From: Gnetum montanum
Lineage: Eukaryota > Streptophyta > Gnetopsida > Gnetales > Gnetaceae
DNA length: 64,000 nt
Assembly: GCA_015680685.1 (NCBI GenBank)
Contig: MNCI01015499.1
Span: 2,430,580-2,494,579, forward strand
Direction of reading: 5' to 3'
Shown here one piece after another: positions 45,520 through 57,426 of this stretch (within the stretch, counting starts at the first letter, position 1; each line of letters starts with the position of its first letter). Made by a program: the position numbers and the translations under genes. The notes beneath the pieces are model-generated. The model was not told where the DNA came from. It saw only the letters and a list, made by a program, of their open reading frames with translations, and ran no database searches.

Positions 45520-48500
45520 ATGAACACTGCAAACTCTAGCGCTACAACCACGCAAGTCACAGACCTTGTAGGCACCATGGTCATTCAACAGCCGCTGGTA
45601 CAACCCACAGTGGGGCCTCGCCAGTCTCTTAGATTGCAAGGGAGGAACCCATCATCTAACATCATAACTCAGGACCAATACAATTTCATATGCATGAAAA
45701 TACAAGCCAGCCTCGCCGTAGATCAAACCAAATTGGAAGTCAAGAGGTAATACAAACTCTTCTATAGGGGAGGACAAGAGTTCATTCCTTCCCCGTATGA
45801 TATCATCCCTCTCCCAGAGCACTACTTTGAGCTAATCTCACAACTCCTCCTACAAAGGAGCCAGTCTTTAGACCAATCTCCGGCAAATCCTCAATTGGAA
45901 GAGGAAGATGACTTTGCAGCTCAATCCGAGCATGAAGATTCATACCATACTCTTAGTCCCCAGACCTATGCAAACCCTTTGTTTCATCTAGCCACAGGGG
46001 AAATTACATCCCTTCAACCATTTAAATTCACCCAAACGCAAATACCTCAACAAGAATCATCCACACTTGTTCATATTCCTCCTGCAACTAACCTGCAATT
46101 CAAAACACTGCCCCTTGCTATTCCCCCTGTTACAACAATACCTCCATTCTCACAAATACAACCTCCTCAAAATGATGTAGGAACAACCTTCCCGCCCCAA
46201 GTGATCGGGATGCCGCATGTAATACCGGCTTCTACATCTGCTCACTACATACCGCGGATCCCAACTCAAGGAGCATCCTTTACAACTGTAACCCAACAAG
46301 TTCAAGGGATTCCTACACAAAAAATGGCTGGGCAATGGACAGTGATTGGTGCTCAATCACATCAACCCCCCATTATAACATATTGCCTCACAGGATCTTA
46401 CCAGCTAACATCCCCCAAGCACAACCGCAACGATAACAACAACCCCTTACCTACAACGTGCCACCTTTAGCACCACCCGCTACAAATATCCTGCAAATAC
46501 AACCTCCCACCACACAACTTTCTGCCTTCCAACCCATTGTCCAACAATCTAATCTGTACACTGTACAACATCCCCAACCTGCTATCTCCCCTAGTGCCTA
46601 AGACTGGGCTAACGCTAAAAAGCTATTGTAGGAGCTAACTGACGAGGTCAAACGCCTCAAAACAACCCTCGACGGAGAGCTGAAGGTAGTGGACTTCTAT
46701 CACGATGACCCTATCAGCTCTTTGGTTCCATCCCTAACATTAACCAAGGGTGTATCCTTACCCATGCTGACTAAATACAATGGGGAGACAGACCCCAACG
46801 CTCACCTCATAACCTTTAAACTAGAGTACGCGCTACTTCAGGCATGGCCACATGCCATTCTACGAGTGTTCCCCATGTCCCTCGCTAGGAGAGCACTTGA
46901 TTGGTATCGGACCTTGCCACGAAACTCAATATCTTCTCTGGAAGATTTTTTATATCAATTCGTCACTAGGTTCAAGTATAACTTGAAACCTAAAGCAACA
47001 CTAAACAGCCTCATATAGGTCAAGCAAGCACCCCTTGAACCTGTCCAAAAATTCATCCAGTGGTGGAGTGCTGCTCTCAATGAGCTCCATGAGCCGATCC
47101 CAAAGATGTACCTCCTCACCATCCTAAAAGGGGCTATCAATGACTTTGTCAAATCCAAACTATACTATCTCAATGCACGCACTCTGAGTCAAACATTTGT
47201 ACAGATCAAGAACATAGAGGAGGCAACACAAAACAACCATGATCTAGCATATTCAGCCTTTAAGAACCAACACAGTAAGAAAGACAAAGAAAAGGTTAAA
47301 ACAACTATAGCGGCAGTAGCGGAAACACAACAAGAAAATGTGGGACAACAAAGCAAACCGCCTATTGCCCCTACTAATTATGCTAAACCCACTCCCGCGA
47401 CCGCACCAGAATCATCCTCATCATAGAACCCAACCCCGAATCGTACGAGAAACTTCAAGAGGAAGGACCCCTCTCAATACACACCACTACCCATGAAACC
47501 ATCGCAGTTGTTCGACCAACTCCTGAAGGCTGGAATAATGAAACATAAACAATTGTCCCCTGCAGCGATCCAAAGGCATGATCGGTTCTGTCAACTGGTT
47601 CAGAACCCAAGCCTAGCAACACCAGATGAACCCCCAGTGCCAAAAGGCTTTAGAATGGACCGTTTTTGTGATTATCACCAACGTAATGGGCATGGCACGA
47701 ATTACTATTTCACCCTAAAATAAGACATCCAACGGATGATCGATGGGGGTCAGATCACTTTTGATGAAGCCAACCCGATCCAACCACAAAACCAGGCCAT
47801 GGGTGTGTATAAAGACCCTCTAAATACCAAACAGGTACCGTACGTGATTAACACAATCTACCTTGATAACGAATCTGAAACACCTAGCATTAATACCATC
47901 TATTCTGACCATGAGCAACAAATGCCTAACAAACCATTTGTAGTGCGTATTCCTCCCACTGTACAAAAACCCATGCCTAAACCATCATACCCCCCGTAGA
48001 AACCTTTCGTCATCCGAGTACCCCCCACCGTAGCAACTTCTAACACCCTGACACGTGAAAAACCATACGTAGTGTGCGTACCTTTCACCGCTACTACCAC
48101 AAACTCACAAACACCTCCTATTTGGTCCACCCCCTACGTAGTCCAAGTACCACCTACGGTCACAATAGCAGAGGTACAACCTCCAGCTAAGCCAACTCCA
48201 TACGTCGTTAGGACACCCGAACGTCCTAGTGACCACCAATCCTCCACTTCGCAAACACAAAATAAACCAAGCTCCTATGTCATCAAGGTGCCCAGCCAGC
48301 CGAGCACTCAACCGCATGCGACTGTCCAACCACAACCCCGTCCTTCTCCATATGTAGTACGAATCCCAAGGCAACCTGAGGCTTCGAAACCAACCGCACC
48401 CCCATGCCACACACGAGAACACCTAGTAGATAAGCTTACACGCGAACGCTTGGAGAAGGAGTGTCAACGGCTAGCCGTAGGACCACCTAAACCTACCCCA

Positions 48501-48656
48501 CTAAATGCAGTACCCATGACATCACCTAATGATAAACCAAACACAGGCTATGAGGGTGAATCATCCAGAAAACATGATACACCTAAATCAACGATTCTAG
48601 GTAAAAATGACAAACCAACTATGCATGAAATAAAACTGTTGGGCCCAATGGACTAA
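45520..48656 (+). pseudogene. gag: gag of OGR1
   Basis: ATG 45520 follows the leader repeats. A Pro/Gln-rich N-terminal part (45895-46560) contains one frameshift near 46465. The capsid (46690-47230) has KYNGETDPNAHLITF, RRALDWYRTLP and PKMYLLTILKGAINDF, as in Tat-type gag. A zinc-knuckle-like FCDYHQRNGHGTNYYFTLK (47660-47720) follows, with the last Cys replaced by Tyr. Then comes a Pro-rich repeat region (47930-48370) and a Lys/Pro-rich tail. Stops (TAA 45748; TAA and TAG near 46600-46630; TAG 47016, 47424, 47997; TAA 47719) can all be former Gln codons. Gag and protease appear to be one continuous frame. Confidence 0.7.
47930..48370 (+). repeat. Degenerate PYVVRIPPTV peptide repeat in OGR1 gag
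   Basis: Seven copies of a [K/S/T]-P-[Y/F]-V-V-x-[I/V]-P-P-T-V-like motif, spaced by 15-35 residues of Pro/Thr/Gln-rich linker. The motif is conserved better than the linkers. Confidence 0.7.
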
Positions 48657-49721
48657 GTCACTACCGATAAACATGCACCCAACAGTAGAGATCTAGCAAC
48701 AGCTCTAACGTAGGTCATGCAGGCACTTAAACAAAAAAATACTTCACTGAGCTTATACGACCTAGTGTTGACATCTCAAACCCACCGCGAAGCACTAGTG
48801 CACATGTTAACATCTATCCCAGTAAGCGAAGACTTACCTCCAAATGAACCTTCAATTCATGCGGTAATGTACTCGCCTCAAGGGTCAGCTTCCAAGCCAT
48901 TAAGTCTCCACAATGTCAACATCAAGTTGGATGAGAAAACGGGAGAGGTAACAATAGCCCCTATGTTCATAACAATACGAATAAACCAATTCAAGATACA
49001 TAGGGTCCATGTAGATGATGGAGCTGCCACAAACGTAGTGCCATGTCCCATCGTCGAACAACTAGGGCTTACAGAGCTAATCAGACCAACCGCCACCACA
49101 TGCTTGAAATCATTCAACGGGTCACGCGTGATAGTCAAAGGCACCATGACTTTAGACTTTATAGCAGGGGATCAATTCCCCACATTCACCGACTTTGTGG
49201 TAATTGATAAAATGCTAGGGTTCAACCTAATATTGGGAAGGCCCTGGCTAGCCCAACTGAAAGTAATCTCTTTCCCTATACACCAAGAGATTCACCTGCC
49301 TTACGAAGGCAGCGAAATCGTTATACATAGGGAGACTGCTACACCCATCATCTCATCATACATAGATACAAACCAAGGCTCAGAGGTTAAGCTCAAAGAG
49401 CCTAAACAAAACCATACAAATGAACAACAACCAGTAGGCGATAATCTCTTAGACACAAAGGAAAATCCACCCAAAACAGAAATACCCAGGCTTGAAATCG
49501 TACATACGCAGCCTCACTTAGAAACTACAACTAACGCAAAAACCACAATACATGTTGAAGTGCCGAAAAACACCAACGCGGGAATTATTCCATCAGATGT
49601 CCCTTGGGCTGAATTACCATTCAACATGATCAGTGAAGGAGACGCTAAATATAGAATCATACCCGCTAATGCTACTCCTAACATTAAAATGAGAAAAATC
49701 AAAAAATTACTAAACCAATAA
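48657..49721 (+). pseudogene. pol: Aspartic protease region of OGR1
   Basis: Open from 48717 to TAA 49719. The active site reads VDDGAATNVVP (about 49009-49041), where retropepsins have Asp-Thr/Ser-Gly; here Asp-Gly with an extra Asp. The flap/second motif follows, then LGFNLILGRPWLAQL (about 49216-49260), characteristic of Tat/Ogre proteases. The C-terminal part is a Thr/Asn/Glu-rich linker (49300-49600) and WAELPFNMI near 49610. It cleaves the Gag-Pol polyprotein. Confidence 0.75.
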
Positions 49722-49734
49722 ACAACAAACTGTC

Positions 49735-50045
49735 CGAAATGACGTTAAACTACAAAAAGTCCAGAATGACGTTAAACTATCATGTCCGCAACAACATAAA
49801 ACTAGCCATGATCAGAAATGATCGATCTACCAAGAGAAATCCACCCATGTCGCTCGAAACTCCTCTTGCTTACGCATGGCCCGAAATGGCCTTAAACTAG
49901 TGCGTATGGCCCGAAATGGCCTTAAACTAGTGCATGAAACTTCTCTTGCTTACGCATGGCCCAAAATGGCCTTAAACTAGTGCGTACAGCCCGCAATGAC
50001 CTTAAACTAGTGCAAGTGGCCCGAAATGGCTTTAAACTAGATCAT
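49735..50045. repeat. Tandem array, GGCCCGAAATGGCCTTAAACT unit
   Basis: About eight units of roughly 27-32 bp with core GGCC-TTAAACTA. A second array with the same core (57620-58075) flanks the other side of the antisense-gene insert. Confidence 0.75.
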
Positions 50046-50406
50046 CTACCTACACTTTGTTTTTCTCCCAAATTCCAGTTTATTGTTCGAATTTACACTT
50101 GCATTGTTGTGTTGTCAATAACAATTTTCGCAATTATCCTTCGCTTATAATTACATTCCTTATAATTACATTCGTGCACTACACTTAAACTACAAAAACA
50201 AACCAAAACATTTTACATTGTCGTGTCATGTTTACACTTAAACTCAAAATCCACAACAAAAAAAATATATGTAGAAATATATATATACATGTAATGATGT
50301 ACAATTACAAGAGTTAACTCATTTTATACATCTGTTCAATACAACTCAAAATTTTCAATTTACAATTCACGTATACATTTGAGTCAGAATAATTTCAAAA
50401 AAAAAA
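50046..50406. other. AT-rich sequence downstream of the antisense gene
   Basis: No coding frame. For the antisense gene this is the 3' flank. Poly-A/T-rich words at 50255-50300 could serve as a polyadenylation region; no specific signal is certain. Confidence 0.35.
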
Positions 50407-52304
50407 CTAAACATCCGAGATGGGAGGGTCATCCCCTTTAGACCCGCTGGCATCATGGGCCCTCGCTCCACTGGGGCCAACTTCTTGAACATCATCATCG
50501 CCTTGATCCTATAAAATGCAAAAGAAATAATCAACATAAGGATAAAAGAAAAAAAATTTCAAACATTATTCAATGAACGAATTTCATGATAACAAAATGC
50601 TTACCGTAGGGGATCCCCCTAAATCGAATTCCAGTCGACGGAGAATTTCCTCTTCTGAGACACTAGCCCAATCGGTCCCATCAAGGCCTAGATCGACATC
50701 TGCCAAGGCCTTCCCCTTGTCAACCGCCAACCATGTAGGATGCTTTAAAGGGAATTCACCCATAGAAACCTCCCCAGAAGCGATCATAATTACCCTAGTA
50801 GGTGATTCCATTTCAACAGTTGTATTCTGAGCAAAGGTATCAAATGCAGAGCGTAGACCCAGACCCTCCACAAACATTTCAAGCTGACGCTTTTTAATGG
50901 ATACTTCCTTCAACGATTTCTTGTAATGGTGCTTGTGGTTCTTCTCATCCTGACCCCACTTACGCACCTTGGAAGCGAAAGCCTTCCAATCCTGGCATTT
51001 GAGGTTCAGTAGATCTACTTGGGCCTTACGCTCTGCTAGTTTCCGGGTCAGTGACATGTGGCGATTAAGCAGGTTCCAATATCTAGTATAAGTGACCTCG
51101 GAAGTCCACCAAGAACGATCACCACTTAGTCTAGCCAAGGCAAACTCATACCGAGCCTTGAGATCATCATGCTCAACTGACAACTTGAAAACTTCTTTTT
51201 CCTTTGCTTGGATTTGCAACCATAACTATTCGATGGAATGCCTACAGGTCCAAAGCGACTTGGCGTTATGTACAAGACCTTCCGCCACCTCGTCATAGAC
51301 CAGCCTTGGTATTTGTTCGACTTCTGGGGGTGGTGTGGGCAAACTTTCAATGCTAACAGTCTCAGATGGATCCCACCTCAGCTTAGCTCCTACACACACA
51401 AAAAGAATGGGCATTAAACATTAGACGACAAAAAAGTGATGTGAAATTTGAAAGTTGCAAAAGGCTCAAGACATTTGTACCTATCTCAGGGTGGGCTTCC
51501 TGAATACGTTTGACCACCTCGTCAGCAATACCAGCCACAAAATCCATTTTACTTGGCATCTCTGTCCAAGTAAATGGTCCACGAGTACGAGACGGACTAA
51601 CCTCTACGGTCATTTTAGGGGGAGTCATTTTCATGGGCACGTCCAACCGCATCGTCCTACCTTCGTCTAGAAGGGATAAAAACATAAAAGTAAAACACCA
51701 TAGAAATAATGATTCACAAAGCAACACAATAAAACAAAAGAAAGTGTACCGTGTTCCCTATCCCCTTCCAGGTTTGGAGGGTCACCGAGGTCCAGTCCTC
51801 CTTTAAGGAAGCTACTGAACATTTCATCAACACCACCCTGGTCATCGACTAGTTCAGTCTCCATGGTGTCTTCCGCTAACTCTTTTGTCCCCTCCACCTA
51901 ATCCTTGCCGACCTCCTCCTCCTCCTCAATTATTAAGTCGGTTGTAGCTTCCTCCTCCTCAATAATGGTCTCTAACTCCTATCTCCTCACTTCTCGAGTC
52001 AAGTTTGAGGGCATTAGTTTCATATAAGCAGTCAAAACGAAAAATATGAATAAGAAGAAAACAATAATGCAATAAGTTTACTTACCTCGCTATCTTCGTC
52101 GCTTGGCCAAGTTTACTTACTGTTGGCACATTTTTACCATTTCATGGAACAGGTGGAATTATTTGCAAATGGTGAGGTACAAAATCCTAATGAACTGAAA
52201 CTATTCAAGGAGGATTATGTTCTTTCTTGTAAAGAATTCTACAACAGTTAATTAACCATGAAGTTGGAATAGAAATGAAAATGTTGCTGAATTGAATGTT
52301 TTGA

Positions 52305-52517
52305 AAATCAAGGGATAATGACATTGCAATTGGGAATGTTGGCATGAGGGTTTATCTAGAGTCAAAAGAAAATGGTGTATCAATTGTAGATATCTCTCTA
52401 GCTTATGATAGAGTAGCTCTAGTTACTTTTTCTGTAATAAAGTGCAGAGAAGATGAATATGGAATCGGCCTTGATATAACTGGGATTACATTCGAGGTGC
52501 CACAAATTAAAATGTGA
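52305..52517 (+). other. Unrecognised open stretch inside the solo LTR
   Basis: Seventy codons open between TGA 52302 and TGA 52515, with balanced, protein-like composition (GNVGMRVYLESKENG, VALVTFSVIKCREDEYG). No start codon at the head and no splice signals fixed. It may be a captured exon fragment. I do not recognise it. Confidence 0.35.
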
Positions 52518-52828
52518 GAGTACAACTCCACTTATGCATTCGGTTGTATACGCATACATATATTTATATATCAACCCATGCATCAAATCCATGGTTATTA
52601 TCTCTACTACTATGATATAAATAACAATAAAATATAATATTGATTTAAAAAGGGAATTTATGCAACAATTGTTCAAAGTCCTATGAGAATTGAACACTTG
52701 TCAATTGAAATGGTGGTTATAACCACCACAAAGGCCACTTGTCAACTACAACCTCTTTATCTCCACAATGGCCACTTGTCAACTAAATGGGACACGTGTC
52801 AACTGCAACTTGTTTCTCTCCATGGTGA

Positions 52829-52954
52829 ACACTTGGCAACTAAATGAAGACACTTGGCAACTGAATGAAGACACTTGGCAACTGCATGAAGACACTTGGC
52901 AACTGCATGAAGACACTTGGCAACTGCATGAAGACACTTGGCAACTACATGGGA
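52829..52954. repeat. Six-copy 21-bp tandem repeat in solo LTR
   Basis: CACTTGGCAACTGCATGAAGA units in register from 52829; the first, second and last units differ by one or a few bases. Confidence 0.8.
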
Positions 52955-53151
52955 CACGTGTCAGATGCAGCATTTTTATCTCTTTGGTGGTTGAAACCAC
53001 CCAAAATTGTTGTAACTTACCTAACTTGTTGGGCAAGTAACCTCCTAACTTGTTGGGCAAGTAATCTCCTAATTGGTTGGCCAAGTTACTTGGGAGAGAA
53101 GTTAGGTGAGATATTTTTGAATATGTAACTTCCCTACCTACCTTGGAACCC

Positions 53152-53158
53152 TATAAAA
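53152..53158 (+). promoter_or_regulatory. TATA box of solo LTR
   Basis: TATAAAA about 1.03 kb from the left LTR end, upstream of an AACATCACATCAAGG-type leader. Confidence 0.45.
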
Positions 53159-56100
53159 AGGCTTCAAGGGTTAATCGAGGGAGAACATCACATCAAGGAG
53201 CATCATCATCACACTTGGAAGATTTGTAAAGAAGATTGTTTGCAAGATGGCTTGCTAGAATAAAGATTTCAGCCTCTTTGTCATGGTCCTGTGAGTTATG
53301 CATTTCATTTTTTGTTTTGTTTAAATTGCTTAGCTAGTGGTTTAGATAGTATCATCCTTGGCAAGTAATTTTGGGATTTTTAGATTGCTCTTATTGTTCT
53401 TGTTGCCCGATAGAAATTTCTGTTAAAATTTTGCCATAGAAGCGCTAGTGAATAAAAGCCTTAAGAGCATTTTAGTAGTAAATTTCGTTATTGTGCAACG
53501 TTTGGGAACTGCTATTGGGTTGTTGGAAGAGAGCCTCTGTTTGTAGTCACGCCGTGGAACAATTTAGTAGCCGAGAGGGTTCAGAAAATCTTTGGTATTT
53601 TGATGGGACCAGAATAGCTTCTTTATCTTTAAAGTGATTTTCCGTGTTATTTCAATCAGAAATTGTCAAGTCTTTTAAAGGTTCTGTTTGAATGCAATCG
53701 TTGGCATCTATTGTCTAGTCAAAGTGGAGTCTCGTACGTGGTAGTTTACGCAGCGATTTTTGGTAGCACAGTAGGATTGTCTTGAAGATATTGCTTGGTT
53801 GAGCCTTGGAAGTTTGAACAATTCGTAGATATTGAATTTGGAATAGCTTTATTGCGAAGTGTTTACTCGTGTCATTTTACCTTGCTTAAATATTTGAGGT
53901 CCACACAAATCTGCTTTCTTTTCTTTTCTGTCTATTTCCATTGAATCTTGCTCTATTTCTAGTTTTCTTGTGGAACTATCTCTCTCTCTGGGGAAAATTA
54001 GGAGTAGATTTGCGGAGTTGTGCTCAAATGTTTATGCAAAATTTTACTTGTTACAAGCAGGTATTATAAGGACTGCATAGACTAGGTAGTTGAACAAAAT
54101 AGGAAACTTTCAATAACTCACAGTATTGGACAAAGTTGGCTGAATCTCTTTAAAGTAAAGTCATTTGTAGTTCACACACAACGAAATTGTCACATTTCAT
54201 ACAACCGCATGCCGCAACAGCACACACACATACTCACATTAACTACTGAGTTATTTGGAGGTATCTGGGCCTTGGTGTTGCCAGAGACCAGCAGGCACCT
54301 AAATCCTGTTCGAGGACACTCGTTGGCGGTCGCGTCCCAAACGGTCGCCAACACTTACCTCGGACAAGCATCTTGAACCATATGCGCTTCACCTTTGGCT
54401 CTTCCACATTTGAGGTCACCTCTTTTGAGCGTTCACGCTTTGGGAGCTTCGACTTGGCTTTACCAATGGTCTCCTTGATGACCCGTTCAGCCCTCTTTGT
54501 AGTATAGGGCATATTGTTTGGTTCCAACCCCACACTGTTACATGTGTGGATTGAGGTACCAGATGACCCTCTTGTCGTGATGGACACGGATTCATCAATC
54601 CCCTTAGGAGCATCTTGGGACTCAACTATCTCGAACAAATGATTGATCCACAAACAAAATAATTGAGTTCAATCCCATAGGACATATTTATTGTCTGCGC
54701 GAACCACTAGAAACTTGGCCAAGCAACGAAGATAGCTAGCAAAGAATGCAAACGTAAAATGGGACTGCGCCTCAACGTTTAAGCGCAATCGCACTATCTC
54801 CTTATGAAGGCCCAACAACAAAAATTGAGCCCAATTATAACACATCCCAGTTTCTAAGATGGTTCGCATGATGCGCACAGCTTCAACACCAAGACTCCTC
54901 ACCTGGGACAGGGATTTAGGGAACACCCGTGCCCTAAACAGGGGATATAACTCATTAACTTCCACCACCTTTGACTTTCCCTGCATAGGGAATCCCTTGG
55001 AGCCCTTGTCAATGCCCAACCAGTCCTCTAGCTCACGTACCATATGAAGCTCTTTTTGAGCCCTGTCCAAAACTACATTTACGCCATCTACCAGTACACC
55101 AAACAGGTCTGAAAAGAATTCGATCGACAGATGGAAAACTATTTTGACACCCTTGATACGGGTGCTGTAGTAGGAGACAGATTTGTCGAATGAATCCACA
55201 ATCCTGATCATTTCACCTATCGACACATCAGGGCTCAGAGTTGTAAATAGCTCCATAAGGCTGGCATCATCTAAACAACTTACAATAGATGGCGGGGCAT
55301 GGGTGCGCAACCATTTCTGTGCCTTGCTGATCTCCTCGAACTTCATCGACATGGTACTTTCAGTTTGTCCTGTTGTGACAGGGTCTCTACCGGGAGGGAC
55401 ATCAACTGTAGATACAATTTGAAACCATCACATCAGTATGACCCCCAGTAGTCGGACAAACACACTAAGGCATCTAGAAAATATCGTCACTTACCTTCAA
55501 TTGTGGACTTTGAGGTGCTAGAACCCAAGTCAGAATCACGAGGGAAAAATGGTCCATTATGCGACCAATCTCCATGCAGCCATCCACAAGCCATGCACTA
55601 TGCAAACGCTCTAGAAAATCATTTATGGAAATGGATAATATCACCCTTGGTTTGAGTTAATACAGCTTTGCGAAGGGTGGGACCCGTCATAAAGGTCCCT
55701 AGAGCAGTATGAGCCAGGGTAAGCCCATCATCATTGACACATGTCCCATCTTGCTTCACTTGGGGCCTACAAAAGAGCAGTCGTCAAAACAGGGGCAAAC
55801 ACTAAACAACAAAAAACAGAAACAACAAGCTAAATGATCTTACCTCTCTACCCGGTACATTGTGCCAGGAGGATTCTGAAATAACGTGTGCACACGCGCA
55901 GCCAAAAATAAGGTGTTGTTGAGATAATCACGCCCTCAGGGCAATAGGTCCCACACGCGCGCTAATGGATGAGTAGATCTGGGCCCGCCAGAGGGACCAT
56001 CCTCGATCACAAGCGGCCCCTCATCAATATCCTCCATGAAGACCACTACGTCCTCCGAAGATCCCAACAACATAGCTTCAAGCACTCTCCGTGCCACTTG

Positions 56101-56429
56101 TTCGCTCAGGTGTGATTAGACCACCACCTTAAATCTGTCTAGGATGAAGGCGAGGAATTCACATGCCCCTTCCCTAAACCATACCCCACTGTTGTCAACA
56201 GTCAGATTAGGGGTAGGTTCATTGGCCTCAAGGGGGCCAAACCATGCCAGTACCCCAACTAGCTCGACCACCAGGAGGAAAGGTTCAGTGTCTCTGCAAG
56301 TAACCAAAATGCCACGATAAATCAACCATACATGAAAAGGAGATAAAACAACAAAATTCCATGTTGTAGGCCAACACTTCGAAAAATAACAAACTGTTCA
56401 CACTCGGTGTATACCCTGCCTAAAAGAGA

Positions 56430-56990
56430 AAGAAAACTATTCACGCTCAGCGTATACGCTATAAAAACCGTCAGTGTATATGCTGTGAAAACCGTTTACG
56501 CTCAGTGTATACGCTGTAAAAAACCATCAACGTATACGCTGTGAAAATCGTTTACGCTCAGCGTATACACTGTAAAAAAACCATCAGCGTATACGCTGTG
56601 AAAACCATCTACGCTATACGCTGTAAAAAATTGCCAGCGTATACACTATGAAAATAGGTCTACGCTATATGCTGCCTGAAAAGACAAAATCGTTTACGCT
56701 AAGCGTATATGCTATGAAAATAGTTTACGCCACATGCTGTGAAAACCGTCTACGCTATGTACTGATAAAATAGTTTACACTATGTACTGTTAAAACCGTC
56801 TACGCTATACAAACCCTCTACACTGCAGATCTACGCTAAGTGTACAGACATTGTACGCTGTACAGGCTCTCTACGCTAATTGTCTACGCTATCGAAACCC
56901 TCTATGCTACCGAAACCCTCTACGTTACCGAAACCCTCTACGCTACTGAAACTGTCTATGCTACGAAGACTGTCTACGCCCGACGACAAG
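56430..56990. repeat. GCGTATACGCTG array in intron 1 of the antisense gene
   Basis: Degenerate units of about 30-40 bp: GTTTACGCTCAGCGTATACGCTGTGAAAACC and relatives, grading into TCTACGCTACCGAAACCC units after 56880. The GTATACGC core matches the OGR1 LTR array. Confidence 0.7.
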
Positions 56991-57179
56991 TTAAGATAAA
57001 AATAACTAACAGAGGCAGGATTAGAGCCTACCTGTGTGACAATCCAGGCCACGATGGAACCCTTGGCCTAGGTAGACACTGCTCCGCGAAAGTCAGGTCA
57101 GGCCCCTTCCTCCCCTGGCCTTCTACCTCCTTGCCCTTGCCCATTCCGGCGTCCTTTACACTGAAACTGATAGGGTCTA

Positions 57180-57365
57180 CACTGAGTTCTGAGTCTGCAT
57201 GCCGAGCTGAATCCTCTACGCTAAGTTGGAGCCTCTACGCTCACGCTTACGCTAGGGTTTGAGTCTCTACGCTTACGTCGGGGTTTGAGTCTCTATGCTT
57301 ACGCTGGGGTTTGAGCCTCTACGCTTACACTGTGTTTGGTGGTTTACGCTTACGCTGAGGTTTAC
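57180..57365. repeat. TACGCTTACGCT-type repeats in the antisense 5' leader
   Basis: About five 28-bp units with GGGTTTGAGTCTCTACGCTT, between the TATA element and the ATG of the antisense gene. Confidence 0.65.
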
Positions 57366-57410
57366 GCTAGATTTTTCTTCAAGTTCACGGTGCCTCCAAC
57401 TAACGGCCCT

Positions 57411-57426
57411 GCGCTATATATAGCGC
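57411..57426 (-). promoter_or_regulatory. Palindromic TATA element of the antisense gene
   Basis: GCGCTATATATAGCGC is a perfect 16-bp palindrome with TATATATA at its centre, 271 bp upstream of the antisense ATG. Being symmetrical it could in principle act both ways; the coding frame lies on the minus side. Confidence 0.55.

Larger units (their letters stand above)
52121..54353. mobile_element. Solo LTR, 2,233 bp, with CTTAC target duplication
   Basis: Ends TGTTGG...CCAACA form a short inverted repeat. CTTAC at 52116-52120 and 54354-54358 is an exact 5-bp target duplication. A TATAAAA at 53152 suggests plus-strand orientation. No PBS, PPT or pol domain is inside, so it is a solo LTR or a very short element. 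It lies in intron 4 of the antisense gene, starting 5 bases from the exon edge. Confidence 0.75.
50407..57144 (-). pseudogene. Antisense eight-exon gene inside OGR1 (unknown function)
   Basis: Minus strand: ATG 57144, TAG 50407. Exons: 57032-57144, 55844-56293, 55495-55766, 54359-55405, about 52025-51750 (acceptor unresolved), 51481-51666, 50605-51389, 50407-50508. Six introns have clear GT/AG ends (77-96 bp apart from intron 1, 738 bp) and phases match at each. About 1,075 codons. Exon 4 has GVKIVFHLSIEFFSDLFGVL, laid out like the GV-x-I-x-F-S block of plant transposon proteins. Exon 5 is acidic, exon 7 starts with a Lys/Glu-rich coiled coil, and exon 8 is an Asp-rich tail. Eight in-frame stops (TAA 56116; TGA 55936, 55619, 54669; TAG 55598, 51979, 51898, 51226) are each one C-to-T step from Gln or Arg. 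I do not recognise the family with certainty. Confidence 0.75.

Noticed and set aside
48105-48422. Minus-strand frame opposite the PYVVRIPPTV repeats
   Set aside because: It is only the complement of the repetitive gag region; the plus-strand frame is supported by neighbouring gag and protease.
54359-55405. Exon 4 open frame as an intact host gene
   Set aside because: It belongs to a multi-exon unit bounded by OGR1 repeat arrays and LTRs, with a TGA inside, so it is element-borne and decayed.
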